The notes: generated by a model from the sequence alone, not told the origin. Counted from the stretch's first letter, positions 6,043 to 15,223 are shown. The stretch: 48,407 nt of DNA from Candidatus Omnitrophica bacterium UBA6233 (GCA_002440965.1 DJWJ01000024.1:1-48407), one strand, 5' to 3'. Program-made: numbers and translations.

Positions 6043-8918
6043 TTTAACGGAGCCCTCCAGATTTCTTTTAACTTCCCAATATCCGCTTCAACGCAAATCT
6101 TTCCGTCCAATCCATAAATCTTAAAGTCCTTCCCTTTATTCAGACAGCCGATTAATCCGAATGTTTTACCTTTTAAACTTTGTTCGAAATCTTTTTGATT
6201 TTTCTTTGTAACTTCCACGATAAACCGGGAGTTGGATTCGGAGAACAAAACGAAATCGTTGCGCTTTTGGCCTGCATAAGGAACGCTGGATAAAAACAAA
6301 TCCAATCCCAGGCCGCCGCTAAATGCCATTTCTGCTGCTGCTACTCCTAATCCTCCTTCAGAGCAATCATGCATTGAGCGGATTAATCCCTTATCTGCCG
6401 CTTTGCTTAAAGAATCAAAAAGTAATTTAGCTTTTTTAACATTAACTTTAGGGCAGTTATTTCCAATGGCTCCAGCTAAATCATAATAATGCGAGCCGCC
6501 TAATTCTTCCGAAGTATCTCCCGCTATGTAAATCAAATTCCCCGCCTCTTTAGCATACATGGAAATTGCTTTACTGGCATCATCCATAACGCTGATCGCT
6601 GAAATTAAAAGCGTCCCGGGGATAGCCGCGGATCTGCCATGCTCGCTGTATTCGTTATAAAGACTGTCCTTTCCGGAAATAAATGGCGTGCCGAAACCAA
6701 TAGCTGTATCATAACAACCGTAGGAACAACGCACTAAACTTCCCAACCTATCCGGCTTATCCGGATTCCCCCAGCAAAAATTGTCCAGGATCGCCACCTG
6801 CTTTAACGAGCCGCCAACGCTGATAATCTGGCGCAGGGCTTCATCAATACAGGAAGCAGCCATCCAGTAAGGATCGATAAAACCGTATCTAAAATTAATC
6901 CCGTTAGAAACTATTACACTCTTAGGAGAATCTAAAACCGGTTTAACAATGCTGGCATCCGAAGGCCCGTCGTTCTTTACTCCGACTAGGGGCTTTAGAT
7001 TTGAGCCTCCCTGCACTTCATGGTCATACCTGCGAATAACTGTCTCTTTGGAACAGATATCATAATGCGCAAGCAATTTGGTTAAAGCAGGAGTCAAATC
7101 TTTCGGGCAATTTATTTTTGGTTCCGCGTGTTTCGCCTGAACGTAAACTGCCTCTTTGACGGTTTTAGGCAAGCCATCATGAAGAAAATGCATATCCAGA
7201 TTGCAAACCAGATTATCTCTATAATAAAGTTCGAGCTTTTTCGTATTAGTGAACTCGCCAATTACCGTTGCTTCCACGTTTTCATCGGCAAAAACTTGCA
7301 GTAATTCCTCGATTTTTTCTTTAGGCACGGAGAGAACCATTCTCTCCTGCGATTCCGAAATCCAAATCTCCATATAGGATAAACCATTATATTTTAAAGG
7401 AACCTTATCCAGTTCCACTCGCGCGCCCATCTCAGCGCCCATCTCACCTACGGCGCTAGACAACCCGCCTGCTCCGCAATCCGTTATCGCGCTGTATAAA
7501 TTTTTGTCGCGCGCCTGCAAGATCGTATCCAGCATCTTTTTTTCCTGAATGGGATTGCCTATCTGCACTGCGCCGCTTGAAACTGTTTCGGATTCATGGG
7601 TAAGTTCTCCGGATGAGAAGGTCGCGCCGTGGATTCCATCTCTACCGGTCCTGCCTCCTACCACCACCACTAAATCTCCCGAATTGGTTTGCTTAAAAGA
7701 TTTGTCGCGCGGCATAATCCCGGCTGTTCCGCAATATACCAAAGGATTGCCGGTAAATTTCTCGTGAAAAAGTATGGCGCCGTTTACAGTCGGAATACCC
7801 ATTTTATTCCCGTAATCCTGCACACCGCTAATCACACCCTTCATTACCCGCTTAGGATGCAGCGTGCCCACCGGCAGCTTACTAAAGGGGTAATCCGGCA
7901 AACCAAAACAGAATATATCGGTGTTCAAAAATGGTTTTGCGCCTAAGCCTGTCCCCATGGGATCACGAATAACTCCGCCAATACCGGTATTGGCTCCGCC
8001 AAAAGGCTCTAAGGCTGAAGGATGATTGTGGGTTTCCACCTTAAAACAGATATTGTATTTTTCGTCAAAACGAATAATCCCGGCGTTATCCTTAAATACC
8101 GATACGCACCAGGGCTTGTTTAATTCTTGGGTGACTTTCATAATCGTGGCTTTGAGCAAGCCATCAATTAATTTGGATTTTGAGCCCGCCTTTTCACTAT
8201 AATTAATCTTGCCGCGGAAAGTTTTATGCGAACAATGCTCGCTCCAGGTCTGGGCAATAGTTTCCAACTCACAATCCGTCGGATTCCGTTTTAGGCCTTT
8301 AAAATAATTTCTAATCGCGCGCATTTCCGCCAAATTCAAAAATAACTGCCCTTTTTTACTAAGCTCCGTTAATTTTTGATCGGAAACTCCTAATAGATCA
8401 ACAATAGTCAGACTGAACTTGTAGGAAGATACACCGGGCTCGCCTTCAGAATGAACTGAGCCGGATTTTACTATATGCTGGATTAATTTATTATAGAGAA
8501 GTTTATCACAGATGGTTTTAAGCTGTCCGACGGAAAGTTTTCCGCTGATAATATATTTCTTAGCGGTCTTAACCGAACGCGCGCCAGTAATCCCTAAATC
8601 CTTTATCCCTTTTAAGGTGGATTCTTCAATTGGTTCCATTACCCCGGGATTGTAAGCAACTTCGACTATGGCTTGGTCTTTTTTAGTTTTAGGCGGAACT
8701 GGATTGATGGAATAATCTTGGCAGATTTTATCGGCAAGCAGCTCAACGCAAATCTTCTTTACGTCTTCTGCGGCGAGCTCGCCAATAATGGTATAAACCT
8801 GAATAAAACGCACATTCTTGACCGTCTTTATCCCAAAATCAAGAATATCAGCTTTGACGCCTTCGCCCACAGCGTCAAAAATACCGGATTTATCTTTTAC
8901 TTCAATTTTGTAAAACAT
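6036..8918 (-). CDS. purL: FGAM synthase subunit II with two N-terminal PurS-like domains
   Basis: ATP-dependent synthesis of FGAM, working with PurQ. At 960 aa it is longer than small PurL (about 720-750). Residues about 1-75 and 82-150 each look like a PurS domain (KIEVKDKSGIFDAVGEG...; VEVAYNPGVMEPIEEST...), so the PurS function appears duplicated and fused. Downstream lie the linker helix, the catalytic-region TWSEHCSHKTF, KVETHNHPSALEPFGGA, and two repeated AIRS-like halves with FSGGLGLDL near the end. No separate purS gene is present. It starts 36 bases after purB. Confidence 0.95.
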   Translation of the reverse strand: MFYKIEVKDKSGIFDAVGEGVKADILDFGIKTVKNVRFIQVYTIIGELAAEDVKKICVELLADKICQDYSINPVPPKTKKDQAIVEVAYNPGVMEPIEESTLKGIKDLGITGARSVKTAKKYIISGKLSVGQLKTICDKLLYNKLIQHIVKSGSVHSEGEPGVSSYKFSLTIVDLLGVSDQKLTELSKKGQLFLNLAEMRAIRNYFKGLKRNPTDCELETIAQTWSEHCSHKTFRGKINYSEKAGSKSKLIDGLLKATIMKVTQELNKPWCVSVFKDNAGIIRFDEKYNICFKVETHNHPSALEPFGGANTGIGGVIRDPMGTGLGAKPFLNTDIFCFGLPDYPFSKLPVGTLHPKRVMKGVISGVQDYGNKMGIPTVNGAILFHEKFTGNPLVYCGTAGIMPRDKSFKQTNSGDLVVVVGGRTGRDGIHGATFSSGELTHESETVSSGAVQIGNPIQEKKMLDTILQARDKNLYSAITDCGAGGLSSAVGEMGAEMGARVELDKVPLKYNGLSYMEIWISESQERMVLSVPKEKIEELLQVFADENVEATVIGEFTNTKKLELYYRDNLVCNLDMHFLHDGLPKTVKEAVYVQAKHAEPKINCPKDLTPALTKLLAHYDICSKETVIRRYDHEVQGGSNLKPLVGVKNDGPSDASIVKPVLDSPKSVIVSNGINFRYGFIDPYWMAASCIDEALRQIISVGGSLKQVAILDNFCWGNPDKPDRLGSLVRCSYGCYDTAIGFGTPFISGKDSLYNEYSEHGRSAAIPGTLLISAISVMDDASKAISMYAKEAGNLIYIAGDTSEELGGSHYYDLAGAIGNNCPKVNVKKAKLLFDSLSKAADKGLIRSMHDCSEGGLGVAAAEMAFSGGLGLDLFLSSVPYAGQKRNDFVLFSESNSRFIVEVTKKNQKDFEQSLKGKTFGLIGCLNKGKDFKIYGLDGKICVEADIGKLKEIWRAPLKW

Positions 8919-8954
8919 GGTTTACAAATTACGGAGTGCCAGGTGGGTAATATT

Positions 8955-10247
8955 TTATAAGCCGACTTTAGCAAAAATCCTGTTTACGTTGCGCAGATAA
9001 TAATTCAAGTTAAATATATTATCCAGCTCTTTTTCATTCAAGTACTTCGGAACAATCCTGTCCAAGAGCAAGCAATCTTTAAAATCCTTTCCTTCTTTCC
9101 AGGAAGCCATAGCACAACGCTGGACCAAATCATAAGCCGCTGGACGCGCAAGGCCCTTTTCCATTAACGAAAGAAGCACTCTCTGGGAGAAAATCAAACC
9201 CCGGGTTTTAATTATATTAGCCATCATATTTTCCGGGTAAACGTTTAACCCTTCAATAACCTGAATGAATTTATTCAACATATAATCCAAGGCTAAGGTA
9301 GAATCCGGCATAATTATCCTTTCCACCGAAGAATGCGATATATCCCTTTCATGCCAAAGCGTAACATTCTCCATTGCGGCCACAGAATTTCCGCGCAGAA
9401 GCCTGGCTAAACCGCAAACGCGTTCGCAGATTACAGGATTACGTTTGTGCGGCATAGCGCTTGAGCCTTTCTGGCCTTTGCCAAAAGGCTCCTCGGTTTC
9501 TAAAACTTCGGTGCGCTGCAAATGACGTAATTCAGTAGCAAATTTCTCTAAAGATGCGCCGCACACCGCCAGCGTTGTCATATATTGCGCGTAGACGTCG
9601 CGCTGGATTATCTGAGTGGAGATATTCGCCGGCTTTAAACCGAGCTTGCGGCAAACATAGGTCTCGACTTGCGGGTCAATATTAGAATAGGTGCCTACAG
9701 CCCCGGAGAGTTTACCGACGGATACTTCTTTTTTAGCCAGCTCCAAACGCTCTAGATTACGCCGCATTTCATCATACCAAAGCGCGAGCTTCAAACCGAA
9801 AGTTGTAGGCTCGGCGTGTACACCATGTGTCCGACCCATACAAACTGTATCCTTATAAGTTCTGGCTTTTTTAGCCAAGGCCTTAAGCAGCCTGTTTACG
9901 TCGTCAATCAGGATTTCCGAAGATGCCTTTAGCTGAACGCCCAGAGTAGTATCCAAAACATCCGAGGAAGTTAAGCCGGCATGCAGGTATTGGGCGTCTT
10001 TCCCTATATATTGGGACACATTAGTAACAAAAGCCACTACATCATGTTGGGTCTTCTCTTCGATTTTCCGGATTTGATTTAAATTAAACTTGGCTTTCTG
10101 TTTGATTCTTTCGACTGCGTCTTGGGGGATTTTCTTCTGTTTAGCGAAGGCTTCTAAAACTAGTATCTCGATGGCAAGCATAGTCTTAAACTTAAACTCC
10201 TCCTGCCAGATATTGTTCATTTTGGGTAGGCTATAACGTTCAATCAT
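8955..10247 (-). CDS. purB: Adenylosuccinate lyase
   Basis: Cleaves SAICAR and adenylosuccinate, releasing fumarate. The fumarase/aspartase-superfamily signature GSSAMPHKRNP is clear, with the catalytic-region motifs GRTHGVHAEPTT and TSSDVLDTTL. Length 430 aa is normal for the short bacterial type. First gene of the purine operon: a near-consensus promoter lies just upstream and a GGAG-like ribosome site precedes the ATG. Confidence 0.96.
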   Translation of the reverse strand: MIERYSLPKMNNIWQEEFKFKTMLAIEILVLEAFAKQKKIPQDAVERIKQKAKFNLNQIRKIEEKTQHDVVAFVTNVSQYIGKDAQYLHAGLTSSDVLDTTLGVQLKASSEILIDDVNRLLKALAKKARTYKDTVCMGRTHGVHAEPTTFGLKLALWYDEMRRNLERLELAKKEVSVGKLSGAVGTYSNIDPQVETYVCRKLGLKPANISTQIIQRDVYAQYMTTLAVCGASLEKFATELRHLQRTEVLETEEPFGKGQKGSSAMPHKRNPVICERVCGLARLLRGNSVAAMENVTLWHERDISHSSVERIIMPDSTLALDYMLNKFIQVIEGLNVYPENMMANIIKTRGLIFSQRVLLSLMEKGLARPAAYDLVQRCAMASWKEGKDFKDCLLLDRIVPKYLNEKELDNIFNLNYYLRNVNRIFAKVGL

Positions 10248-10276
10248 ACGGATTCTCCTATAGCGATAAGAAGTGT

Positions 10277-10304
10277 ATTATAGCAAAATTTAGCCTTTTA
10301 GCAA
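10277..10304 (-). promoter_or_regulatory. Promoter for the purB operon
   Basis: On the minus strand, TTGCTA (10299-10304) and TATAAT (10277-10282) are separated by 16 bases, about 30 bases upstream of the purB start. It lies in the only sizeable gap upstream of the operon. Confidence 0.65.
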
Positions 10305-10312
10305 ACAAAAAA

Positions 10313-10336
10313 TGGGCTGCTGTTTGGGCTGCTGTT
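10313..10336. repeat. 12-base tandem duplication
   Basis: TGGGCTGCTGTT occurs twice head to tail between the GH94 stop codon and the purB promoter. A small local duplication; no function is evident. Confidence 0.7.
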
Positions 10337-12939
10337 TACCCCAAAAGAATGCTTATTTTATTCCGGGTTTTGGCAAGTAAAAACTTGCGGTTGATGCGGA
10401 GGCGAGAGGAATCGTCTAAAGGCAGAATTTTAGAATTCAAGGATGCTTTTACAATTTTATATCTGCCGTAATCTAATTTTCCGGGGTTAACGATGCTGAT
10501 TTGAAGTTTAGAGCCGCAAAAATTCCTGCTCATGCTTATAGTTTGGCCCTTACCGAATTGTTCCAGAACTAACTTAGGCTCAATGACTAAATTTCCGTCT
10601 TCCCCGCGCGCCCCGAAGGCTTGCGTCAAAAGAGTCAGAATAAACCAGCTGGCTGAACCGGTTAAATATGAATACATCCCCCGGCCTTGCGCATTAAAAT
10701 ACTCCGGAAGGCAAGGATAAATTTTGCTCTTTTCCGTGTCCTTGGCCAGCTTATACAATGAACTCAGCGCTTTCCATCCCTCTGAGGCAAAACCCCTGTT
10801 ATACAAAGCATAAGCGTACATCACCACCATATGACTGAAAATCGCGCCATTCTCTTTATCGCCGTAAGAAAACGAGAACGCCCGACCAAGGTCATGCTGT
10901 TCTTCTTTAAAATCAGTATTCAGATGATAACCTTTCAGCTCCTTATCTAAAAGATGCTTATTTACACTCTTTATGATTTGTTTAATCTGTTTTTCATCCG
11001 CAACTCCGGACATAATCGGAAATACCTGCGAAGCCAGGCACATTCTTAATAGACCGTTTACCTTTCCTTCAACCCGCCTCTTTTTATTATCATAATAACC
11101 GTTAAAGAATCCTTCTTTAAGCCATTCATCTTTACGGATATGCCGGGTAATCCACAAAGATTTTATTTTTAGATTACGCGCCAAACTTTCTACCTCTACC
11201 GATTTATTTTTTCCTGAAACTTTATCTTTAACTTTAGCAAGATAACTCTCCAGAACCTTATGCTTGCGATTCTTATCATTATAATCAACGTGCTTAAGCA
11301 AAATCAATATTTCTTCGCCCAGTTCGATATCTTTTTTACCGGTTTTAAGTAAAAGTTCGGCAAGCAGGTTCAAATTTTGAGCGTACATCGCGCTAAAAGC
11401 TACACTTTCTCCTTCTTCGCCCGCCATATCCAAACCATCGTTCCAATCAGCGCCCTCTAGGCGGATATGGTTATGGCTGCCGACATTAAAAAACTGGGTT
11501 AGATTTTGCAGCAAAAGATGTTCAAATATCGAACCGGAATGAATTTTGCCGGAAGCTGACTTTGTCCAAGTGTGACGATCGCAAAAATACTTGGCCTGCT
11601 CGAATAAAATATTTAAATCGCCGGTTTCATTGATATAAAGATTAGTGGTAACTAGCGGCCAGACTCCGTGATCCATCCAGACGCGGGAGATATTATTGCG
11701 ATCAGCGATAAATTCACCCGGGTTTTTTCCGACGATAGTCGCATTAGTGCCGTTAATCCTCACCCCGGAAAAATTATTCAATAAAATGGAGCGCGCCTGT
11801 TCGGGATTGTTCAGGATTAACCCCAAACAATCCTGCCAGAGGTCGCGCCAGCCGCGGCCCCCTTTGCCGTAATCAAAATCCGGCAGGAATGAACAACCGA
11901 AAATCTTGCGCAAATAAGGCTGGATGTTCACCCAATTCAACCAGTTGTCAAAATCCGAATCTACGCTGGAAAAATTAATGGCTTGCGCCTTTTGCGTCCA
12001 GTAAGATTTTGTTTGTTGCAACGCTTTTTCAATTTTCGCGTTGGTATTGAATTTATTTAAAAGACGGGTTATTTCCTTGGGGTTCCGGGTAATCCCCATA
12101 AGAATAATGTATGAAAAACTCAAACCCGGATTAAGCGTAATATTCTTAAAACGTAAAGCTCCCATCGGCTCTTTCCCCTGGATCGAACGTTTATCCGGCA
12201 ATAAGTTATTCAAAATTGTTTCCGGCGCTTCTAAATCCCCTGCCTCGCCGCAAAACATCTCTTGCGTCGGATAAATATATTGCGGGGGTCTTCCGTTAGA
12301 ATCAAAGCCTAGAACAAAATAATAATCCCTATTCGGCTTATGCCCGCTTTCATCGAATAAAAGCGTAGGCTTGGAAATAACTCCATATTTATTTAGAATT
12401 ACGCGTTGAAGCAGGCTGGTTACCTGACGGTGGTCACGGATATTATTGGCGCTTCGGGCATACATAGGAATTGCCGCGGTAGGAACAAATTTTATTGTTT
12501 TGAGGCTGGTGTTGGTTAATTTTACCCGCATTATCTCAACCGGCTCTTGAGTCGCAGGGGCAAAAGAAGTAATTTCAGACTTTAAACCGATTGAATTATT
12601 TTGACGAGCAACTCGCTGCCAAAGCAAGCCAGCGGAAAAATCAAAATGATCGTTTTTAATCTGTTTAAAGTTTTTAGATACTCCGCAAGCTGACCAGATT
12701 TTGTTCGAATTGATATAAACCCAGAAATTTCTTGAGGAACGGGAAGTAGAAAGGTTGATTCTTGAAACCGGCTCAAGCAGAAACGCATTCTGCCCGCTTT
12801 TGATATCCCCCCGGAGCTCAGGAGTCAAAGAAGACATTAAAGACTCATTAGCGAGCGGAAAATAAAGGCTTTTGATTTTATCTGCCGCAGGAGCCGCAAA
12901 ACTACCCAGATTATCGGTAAATTTCCAAAGCTTTTCCAT
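10336..12939 (-). CDS. GH94-type glycoside phosphorylase (cellobiose phosphorylase-like)
   Basis: An 867 aa protein of the glycoside hydrolase family 94 phosphorylases, which split beta-glucosidic disaccharides with phosphate to give a sugar 1-phosphate. Seen: N-terminal beta-sandwich region (about 1-290), then an (alpha/alpha)6 barrel with GRGWRDLWQD (361-370) and GADWNDGLD (496-504), which carries the expected general-acid Asp. It has no signal peptide, so it should be cytoplasmic. The specific substrate (cellobiose, laminaribiose, chitobiose or a beta-1,2-glucan unit) cannot be read from the sequence. It stands alone, between the tRNA-fMet terminator and the purB promoter. Confidence 0.85.
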   Translation of the reverse strand: MEKLWKFTDNLGSFAAPAADKIKSLYFPLANESLMSSLTPELRGDIKSGQNAFLLEPVSRINLSTSRSSRNFWVYINSNKIWSACGVSKNFKQIKNDHFDFSAGLLWQRVARQNNSIGLKSEITSFAPATQEPVEIMRVKLTNTSLKTIKFVPTAAIPMYARSANNIRDHRQVTSLLQRVILNKYGVISKPTLLFDESGHKPNRDYYFVLGFDSNGRPPQYIYPTQEMFCGEAGDLEAPETILNNLLPDKRSIQGKEPMGALRFKNITLNPGLSFSYIILMGITRNPKEITRLLNKFNTNAKIEKALQQTKSYWTQKAQAINFSSVDSDFDNWLNWVNIQPYLRKIFGCSFLPDFDYGKGGRGWRDLWQDCLGLILNNPEQARSILLNNFSGVRINGTNATIVGKNPGEFIADRNNISRVWMDHGVWPLVTTNLYINETGDLNILFEQAKYFCDRHTWTKSASGKIHSGSIFEHLLLQNLTQFFNVGSHNHIRLEGADWNDGLDMAGEEGESVAFSAMYAQNLNLLAELLLKTGKKDIELGEEILILLKHVDYNDKNRKHKVLESYLAKVKDKVSGKNKSVEVESLARNLKIKSLWITRHIRKDEWLKEGFFNGYYDNKKRRVEGKVNGLLRMCLASQVFPIMSGVADEKQIKQIIKSVNKHLLDKELKGYHLNTDFKEEQHDLGRAFSFSYGDKENGAIFSHMVVMYAYALYNRGFASEGWKALSSLYKLAKDTEKSKIYPCLPEYFNAQGRGMYSYLTGSASWFILTLLTQAFGARGEDGNLVIEPKLVLEQFGKGQTISMSRNFCGSKLQISIVNPGKLDYGRYKIVKASLNSKILPLDDSSRLRINRKFLLAKTRNKISILLG

Positions 12940-12985
12940 AAGAACTTAAGTTAACACACCGAACGTTTTTTGGCAAGGGGTTTTG

Positions 12986-13021
12986 AGAAAAACAAAAAAC
13001 CCGCTGGATAAAACCAGCGGG
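12986..13021 (-). terminator. Rho-independent terminator after tRNA-fMet
   Basis: An 8-bp stem, CCCGCTGG (13000-13007) with CCAGCGGG (13014-13021), is followed on the minus strand by a T-rich run of TTTTTTG and TTTTT. Two further small stems lie between it and the tRNA, including GCATCC/GGATGC at about 13071-13086. Confidence 0.8.
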
Positions 13022-13094
13022 TTTAGTTGGTTGGCCGCACAAGATTCTTAGCCGCGGCACTTTGAGTATCGGCATCCTTCGGGATGCAATGTAT

Positions 13095-13443
13095 TGGTTG
13101 CGGGGATGCGATTTGAACGCATGACCTCAAGGTTATGCTTACTACTTCAGCTTACGCTGCCTCCAGCTTAATGCTAGAGTTCGTAGTCCGGACTATATCT
13201 TAACCCGCCAATTTTTATGGCGGGCTCCTGCCGTTTAGTCTCTACACCTTCCCGTCAAAATCTTGACGGACTTGGCTCGGTATTACCTTTGCAAATTAAG
13301 GCTTCACCGAATTTGACAGGTTATCCTTCAACCGTTACCGGCTGAAGAGCCCATCGGATAACAAATCCCAACGCTCCCTAATATCTGCTTTGAGCTTTGT
13401 ATCCATTTGAGCCTTGCGAGCTACCAGGCTGCTCCACCCCGCG
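13095..13443 (-). tRNA. Initiator tRNA-Met (CAU), interrupted by a group I intron
   Basis: Exons at 13410-13443 and 13095-13137 join to a 77-nt cloverleaf with encoded CCA. Initiator features are present: the unpaired C1xA72 end of the acceptor stem and the A11:U24 pair in the D stem. The joined anticodon loop is CUCAUAA. The anticodon stem is CAAGG/CCUUG, so position 29:41 is A:U and not the usual third G:C pair of initiators. The intron interrupts the loop, best placed between U33 and C34. Confidence 0.95.
13138..13409 (-). ncRNA. Group I self-splicing intron (tRNA type, IC3-like)
   Basis: About 272 nt within the tRNA-fMet anticodon loop. Core elements in order on the minus strand: a P2-like stem GTTATCC/GGATAAC, a P element around AAATTCGGTGAAGCC, a Q element AATACCGAGCC, a P6 hairpin CCGTCAA/TTGACGG, an R element AGAGACTAAACGGC, a P8 hairpin CCCGCC/GGCGGG and an S element AAGATATAGTCC. 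R and S can form P7 (AGACTA with TAGTCC). The intron would end in G and the 5-prime exon in U, as group I splicing needs. I could not build a convincing P1 by eye, so exact ends are inferred. There is no internal ORF. Confidence 0.92.
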
Positions 13444-13464
13444 AAACTTTTTAAAGAACAATAT

Positions 13465-13491
13465 ATTATACCACGATAAATTCGCTATCAA
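13465..13491 (-). promoter_or_regulatory. Promoter for tRNA-fMet
   Basis: TTGATA (13486-13491) and TATAAT (13465-13470) on the minus strand, 15 bases apart, about 20 bases before the tRNA 5-prime end. The -35 box overlaps the ftsB-like stop codon. Confidence 0.55.
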
Positions 13492-13778
13492 TAGTTTTTC
13501 TTCTGCTTCTGCGGAACAATCTTGATGGGAATTTCTCCCTTGCGGACAACTCCCATTTTCTCCCGCGCCATCCTTTCCTGATAAACCGGATCATTGGCTA
13601 TCTTCTTTATTTCCTGTTCCAAAAGAGCATTTTCTATGCTTAAACGCTTGATTTTATCTTCTAAATCCTGATTCTTTCCCCGTAAGTCCTGCAGCTTGCC
13701 AAAACCCGGCAGAAATAAAATCAAAAAAACAACTGCGAATACAAAAAACCAGAACGCCTTTTTTAATGTGGCTAACAT
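13488..13778 (-). CDS. Septum formation initiator (FtsB/DivIC family)
   Basis: A 96 aa bitopic membrane protein: short cytoplasmic N terminus, one hydrophobic segment (about 8-26), then a coiled coil (about 30-63, ENALLEQEIKKIA) and the family motif ERMAREKMGVVRKGE. FtsB/DivIC proteins join the divisome with FtsL and FtsQ. It lies directly after eno, a pairing common in bacteria (eno-ftsB), which supports the call. Confidence 0.85.
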   Translation of the reverse strand: MLATLKKAFWFFVFAVVFLILFLPGFGKLQDLRGKNQDLEDKIKRLSIENALLEQEIKKIANDPVYQERMAREKMGVVRKGEIPIKIVPQKQKKNY

Positions 13779-15044
13779 TTATTTCTTCCAAAGAGTCCCC
13801 GCATAAATTGCTTTCGAGCCCAGTTCTTCTTCGATCCTTAGAAGTTCATTGTATTTGCAAATCCTGTCAGTGCGCGAAAGCGACCCGGTTTTAATCTGTC
13901 CGCAGGAAGAAGCTACGGCTAAATGCGCGATGGTCGTATCCTCGGTTTCGCCGCTGCGATGCGAGATAACCGCCTTGTATTTATTGCGCTTGGCGATATT
14001 TATCGCCTCGATTGTTTCAGAGAGCGAACCAATCTGATTTACTTTAATCAGTATAGCATTGCCTATTTTTTCTGCAATCCCTTTCTTGAAAATCTTAGGG
14101 TTGGTAACGAATATATCATCGCCCACCAGCTGCAGCCTCAAACCTAATTGTTTCGTCATCTCCTGCCACCCGCTCCAATCATGCTCACCTAGGCCATCTT
14201 CAATGGAAAGAATCGGGTATTTATTCAACCAGGATTCGTAAATCTGGATCAGGTCGCTCGAACTCTTTGCCGAACCCTCAAAGGTATATTTACCGTCTCT
14301 ACAAAATGAACTGGCGGCGCAATCTAAAGCCAAAGCCACATCTTTACCCGGCTTATATCCGGCCTTTTCAATGGCTTGTATAATCAACTCCAAGGCTTCA
14401 TGGTTAGAGGTTAAATTCGGAGCAAACCCTCCTTCATCCCCAACTGAAGTAGAAAGTTTTTTAGACTTAAGCAGCGCTTTGAGATTATGGAATACTTCGG
14501 TCGCCATGCGCAGGGCTTCGCTAAAACGTATCGCGCCAATGGGCATAATCATAAATTCCTGGATGTCTAAATTGTTATCCGCGTGCATACCGCCATTAAG
14601 AATATTCATTAAAGGAACCGGCAGAACCTTGGCTTTTTCGCCGCCCAAGAATCTATACAAGGGCTCTTTTTTGGCTAAAGCCGCGGCCTTTGCCACTGCC
14701 ATAGAAACACCAAGAATGGCATTGGCGCCCAGATTAGCTTTATTTTCAGTGCCGTCTAACTTAATAAGCAAAGCGTCTACTTTCTTAAAATCAGGGGCCA
14801 AACCTTTTATTTTTGAAGCAATTATGGTATTTACGTTATTAACTGCCTTAAGCACTCCCTTGCCTAAGTATCTGCTTTTGTCTCCGTCCCTTAATTCCAA
14901 GGCTTCTTTTTCTCCGGTGGACGCGCCGGAGGGAACCGCAGCTCTGCCTAAAATACCGTTGTCCAGAATCACATCAACTTCTACCGTGGGATTTCCGCGG
15001 GAATCCAGAATTTCACGGGCTAAAACCTTCTTGATCTTTGCCAT
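13779..15044 (-). CDS. eno: Enolase
   Basis: Interconverts 2-phosphoglycerate and phosphoenolpyruvate. 421 aa. Typical motifs: N-terminal AREILDSRGNPTVEVD, GASTGEKEALELRDGD, the metal-binding region with SIEDGL and VGDDIFVTNP, the catalytic LIKVNQIGSLSET, and VISHRSGETEDTTIAHLAV. It starts with ATG after a GGAG-type ribosome site and is preceded by a near-consensus promoter. Confidence 0.97.
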   Translation of the reverse strand: MAKIKKVLAREILDSRGNPTVEVDVILDNGILGRAAVPSGASTGEKEALELRDGDKSRYLGKGVLKAVNNVNTIIASKIKGLAPDFKKVDALLIKLDGTENKANLGANAILGVSMAVAKAAALAKKEPLYRFLGGEKAKVLPVPLMNILNGGMHADNNLDIQEFMIMPIGAIRFSEALRMATEVFHNLKALLKSKKLSTSVGDEGGFAPNLTSNHEALELIIQAIEKAGYKPGKDVALALDCAASSFCRDGKYTFEGSAKSSSDLIQIYESWLNKYPILSIEDGLGEHDWSGWQEMTKQLGLRLQLVGDDIFVTNPKIFKKGIAEKIGNAILIKVNQIGSLSETIEAINIAKRNKYKAVISHRSGETEDTTIAHLAVASSCGQIKTGSLSRTDRICKYNELLRIEEELGSKAIYAGTLWKK

Positions 15045-15112
15045 TTTGCTCTCCTTTATCCTTACTAAGAATTAATTAATTCAATTTGGGTTAGTTTTAA
15101 TGTGGAATTTCT

Positions 15113-15140
15113 ATTATACACAGCAAGCCAATCCCGTCAA
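15113..15140 (-). promoter_or_regulatory. Promoter for eno-ftsB
   Basis: TTGACG (15135-15140) and TATAAT (15113-15118) on the minus strand with a 16-base spacer, about 70 bases upstream of eno. It faces away from the plus-strand ftsH gene. Confidence 0.7.
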
Positions 15141-15163
15141 GAGAAATGATTGCTTCAAATCGT

Positions 15164-15190
15164 TTGACAGATGGAGAAAGTTATGATACT
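15164..15190 (+). promoter_or_regulatory. Possible promoter for the FtsH-like gene
   Basis: TTGACA (15164-15169) and GATACT (15185-15190), 15 bases apart. If real, the upstream in-frame ATG at 15146 lies before the promoter, which supports the start at 15224. Confidence 0.4.
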
Positions 15191-15223
15191 TTATTTAAAC
15201 ATCTTAAAAAAGGAACATTAGAA

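Noticed and set aside
8919..8954. GGAGTGCCAGGTGG in the purB-purL gap as a possible small repeat or purine riboswitch part
   Set aside because: The gap is only 36 bases, far too short for a riboswitch, and there is no paired arm.
13138..13409. An ORF or homing endonuclease inside the tRNA intron
   Set aside because: The intron is only about 272 nt and almost all of it is used by core stems; no frame of useful length was found.
14371..15075. 234-codon plus-strand open frame opposite eno
   Set aside because: Shadow of the well-conserved enolase gene; no ribosome site and no recognisable motifs.
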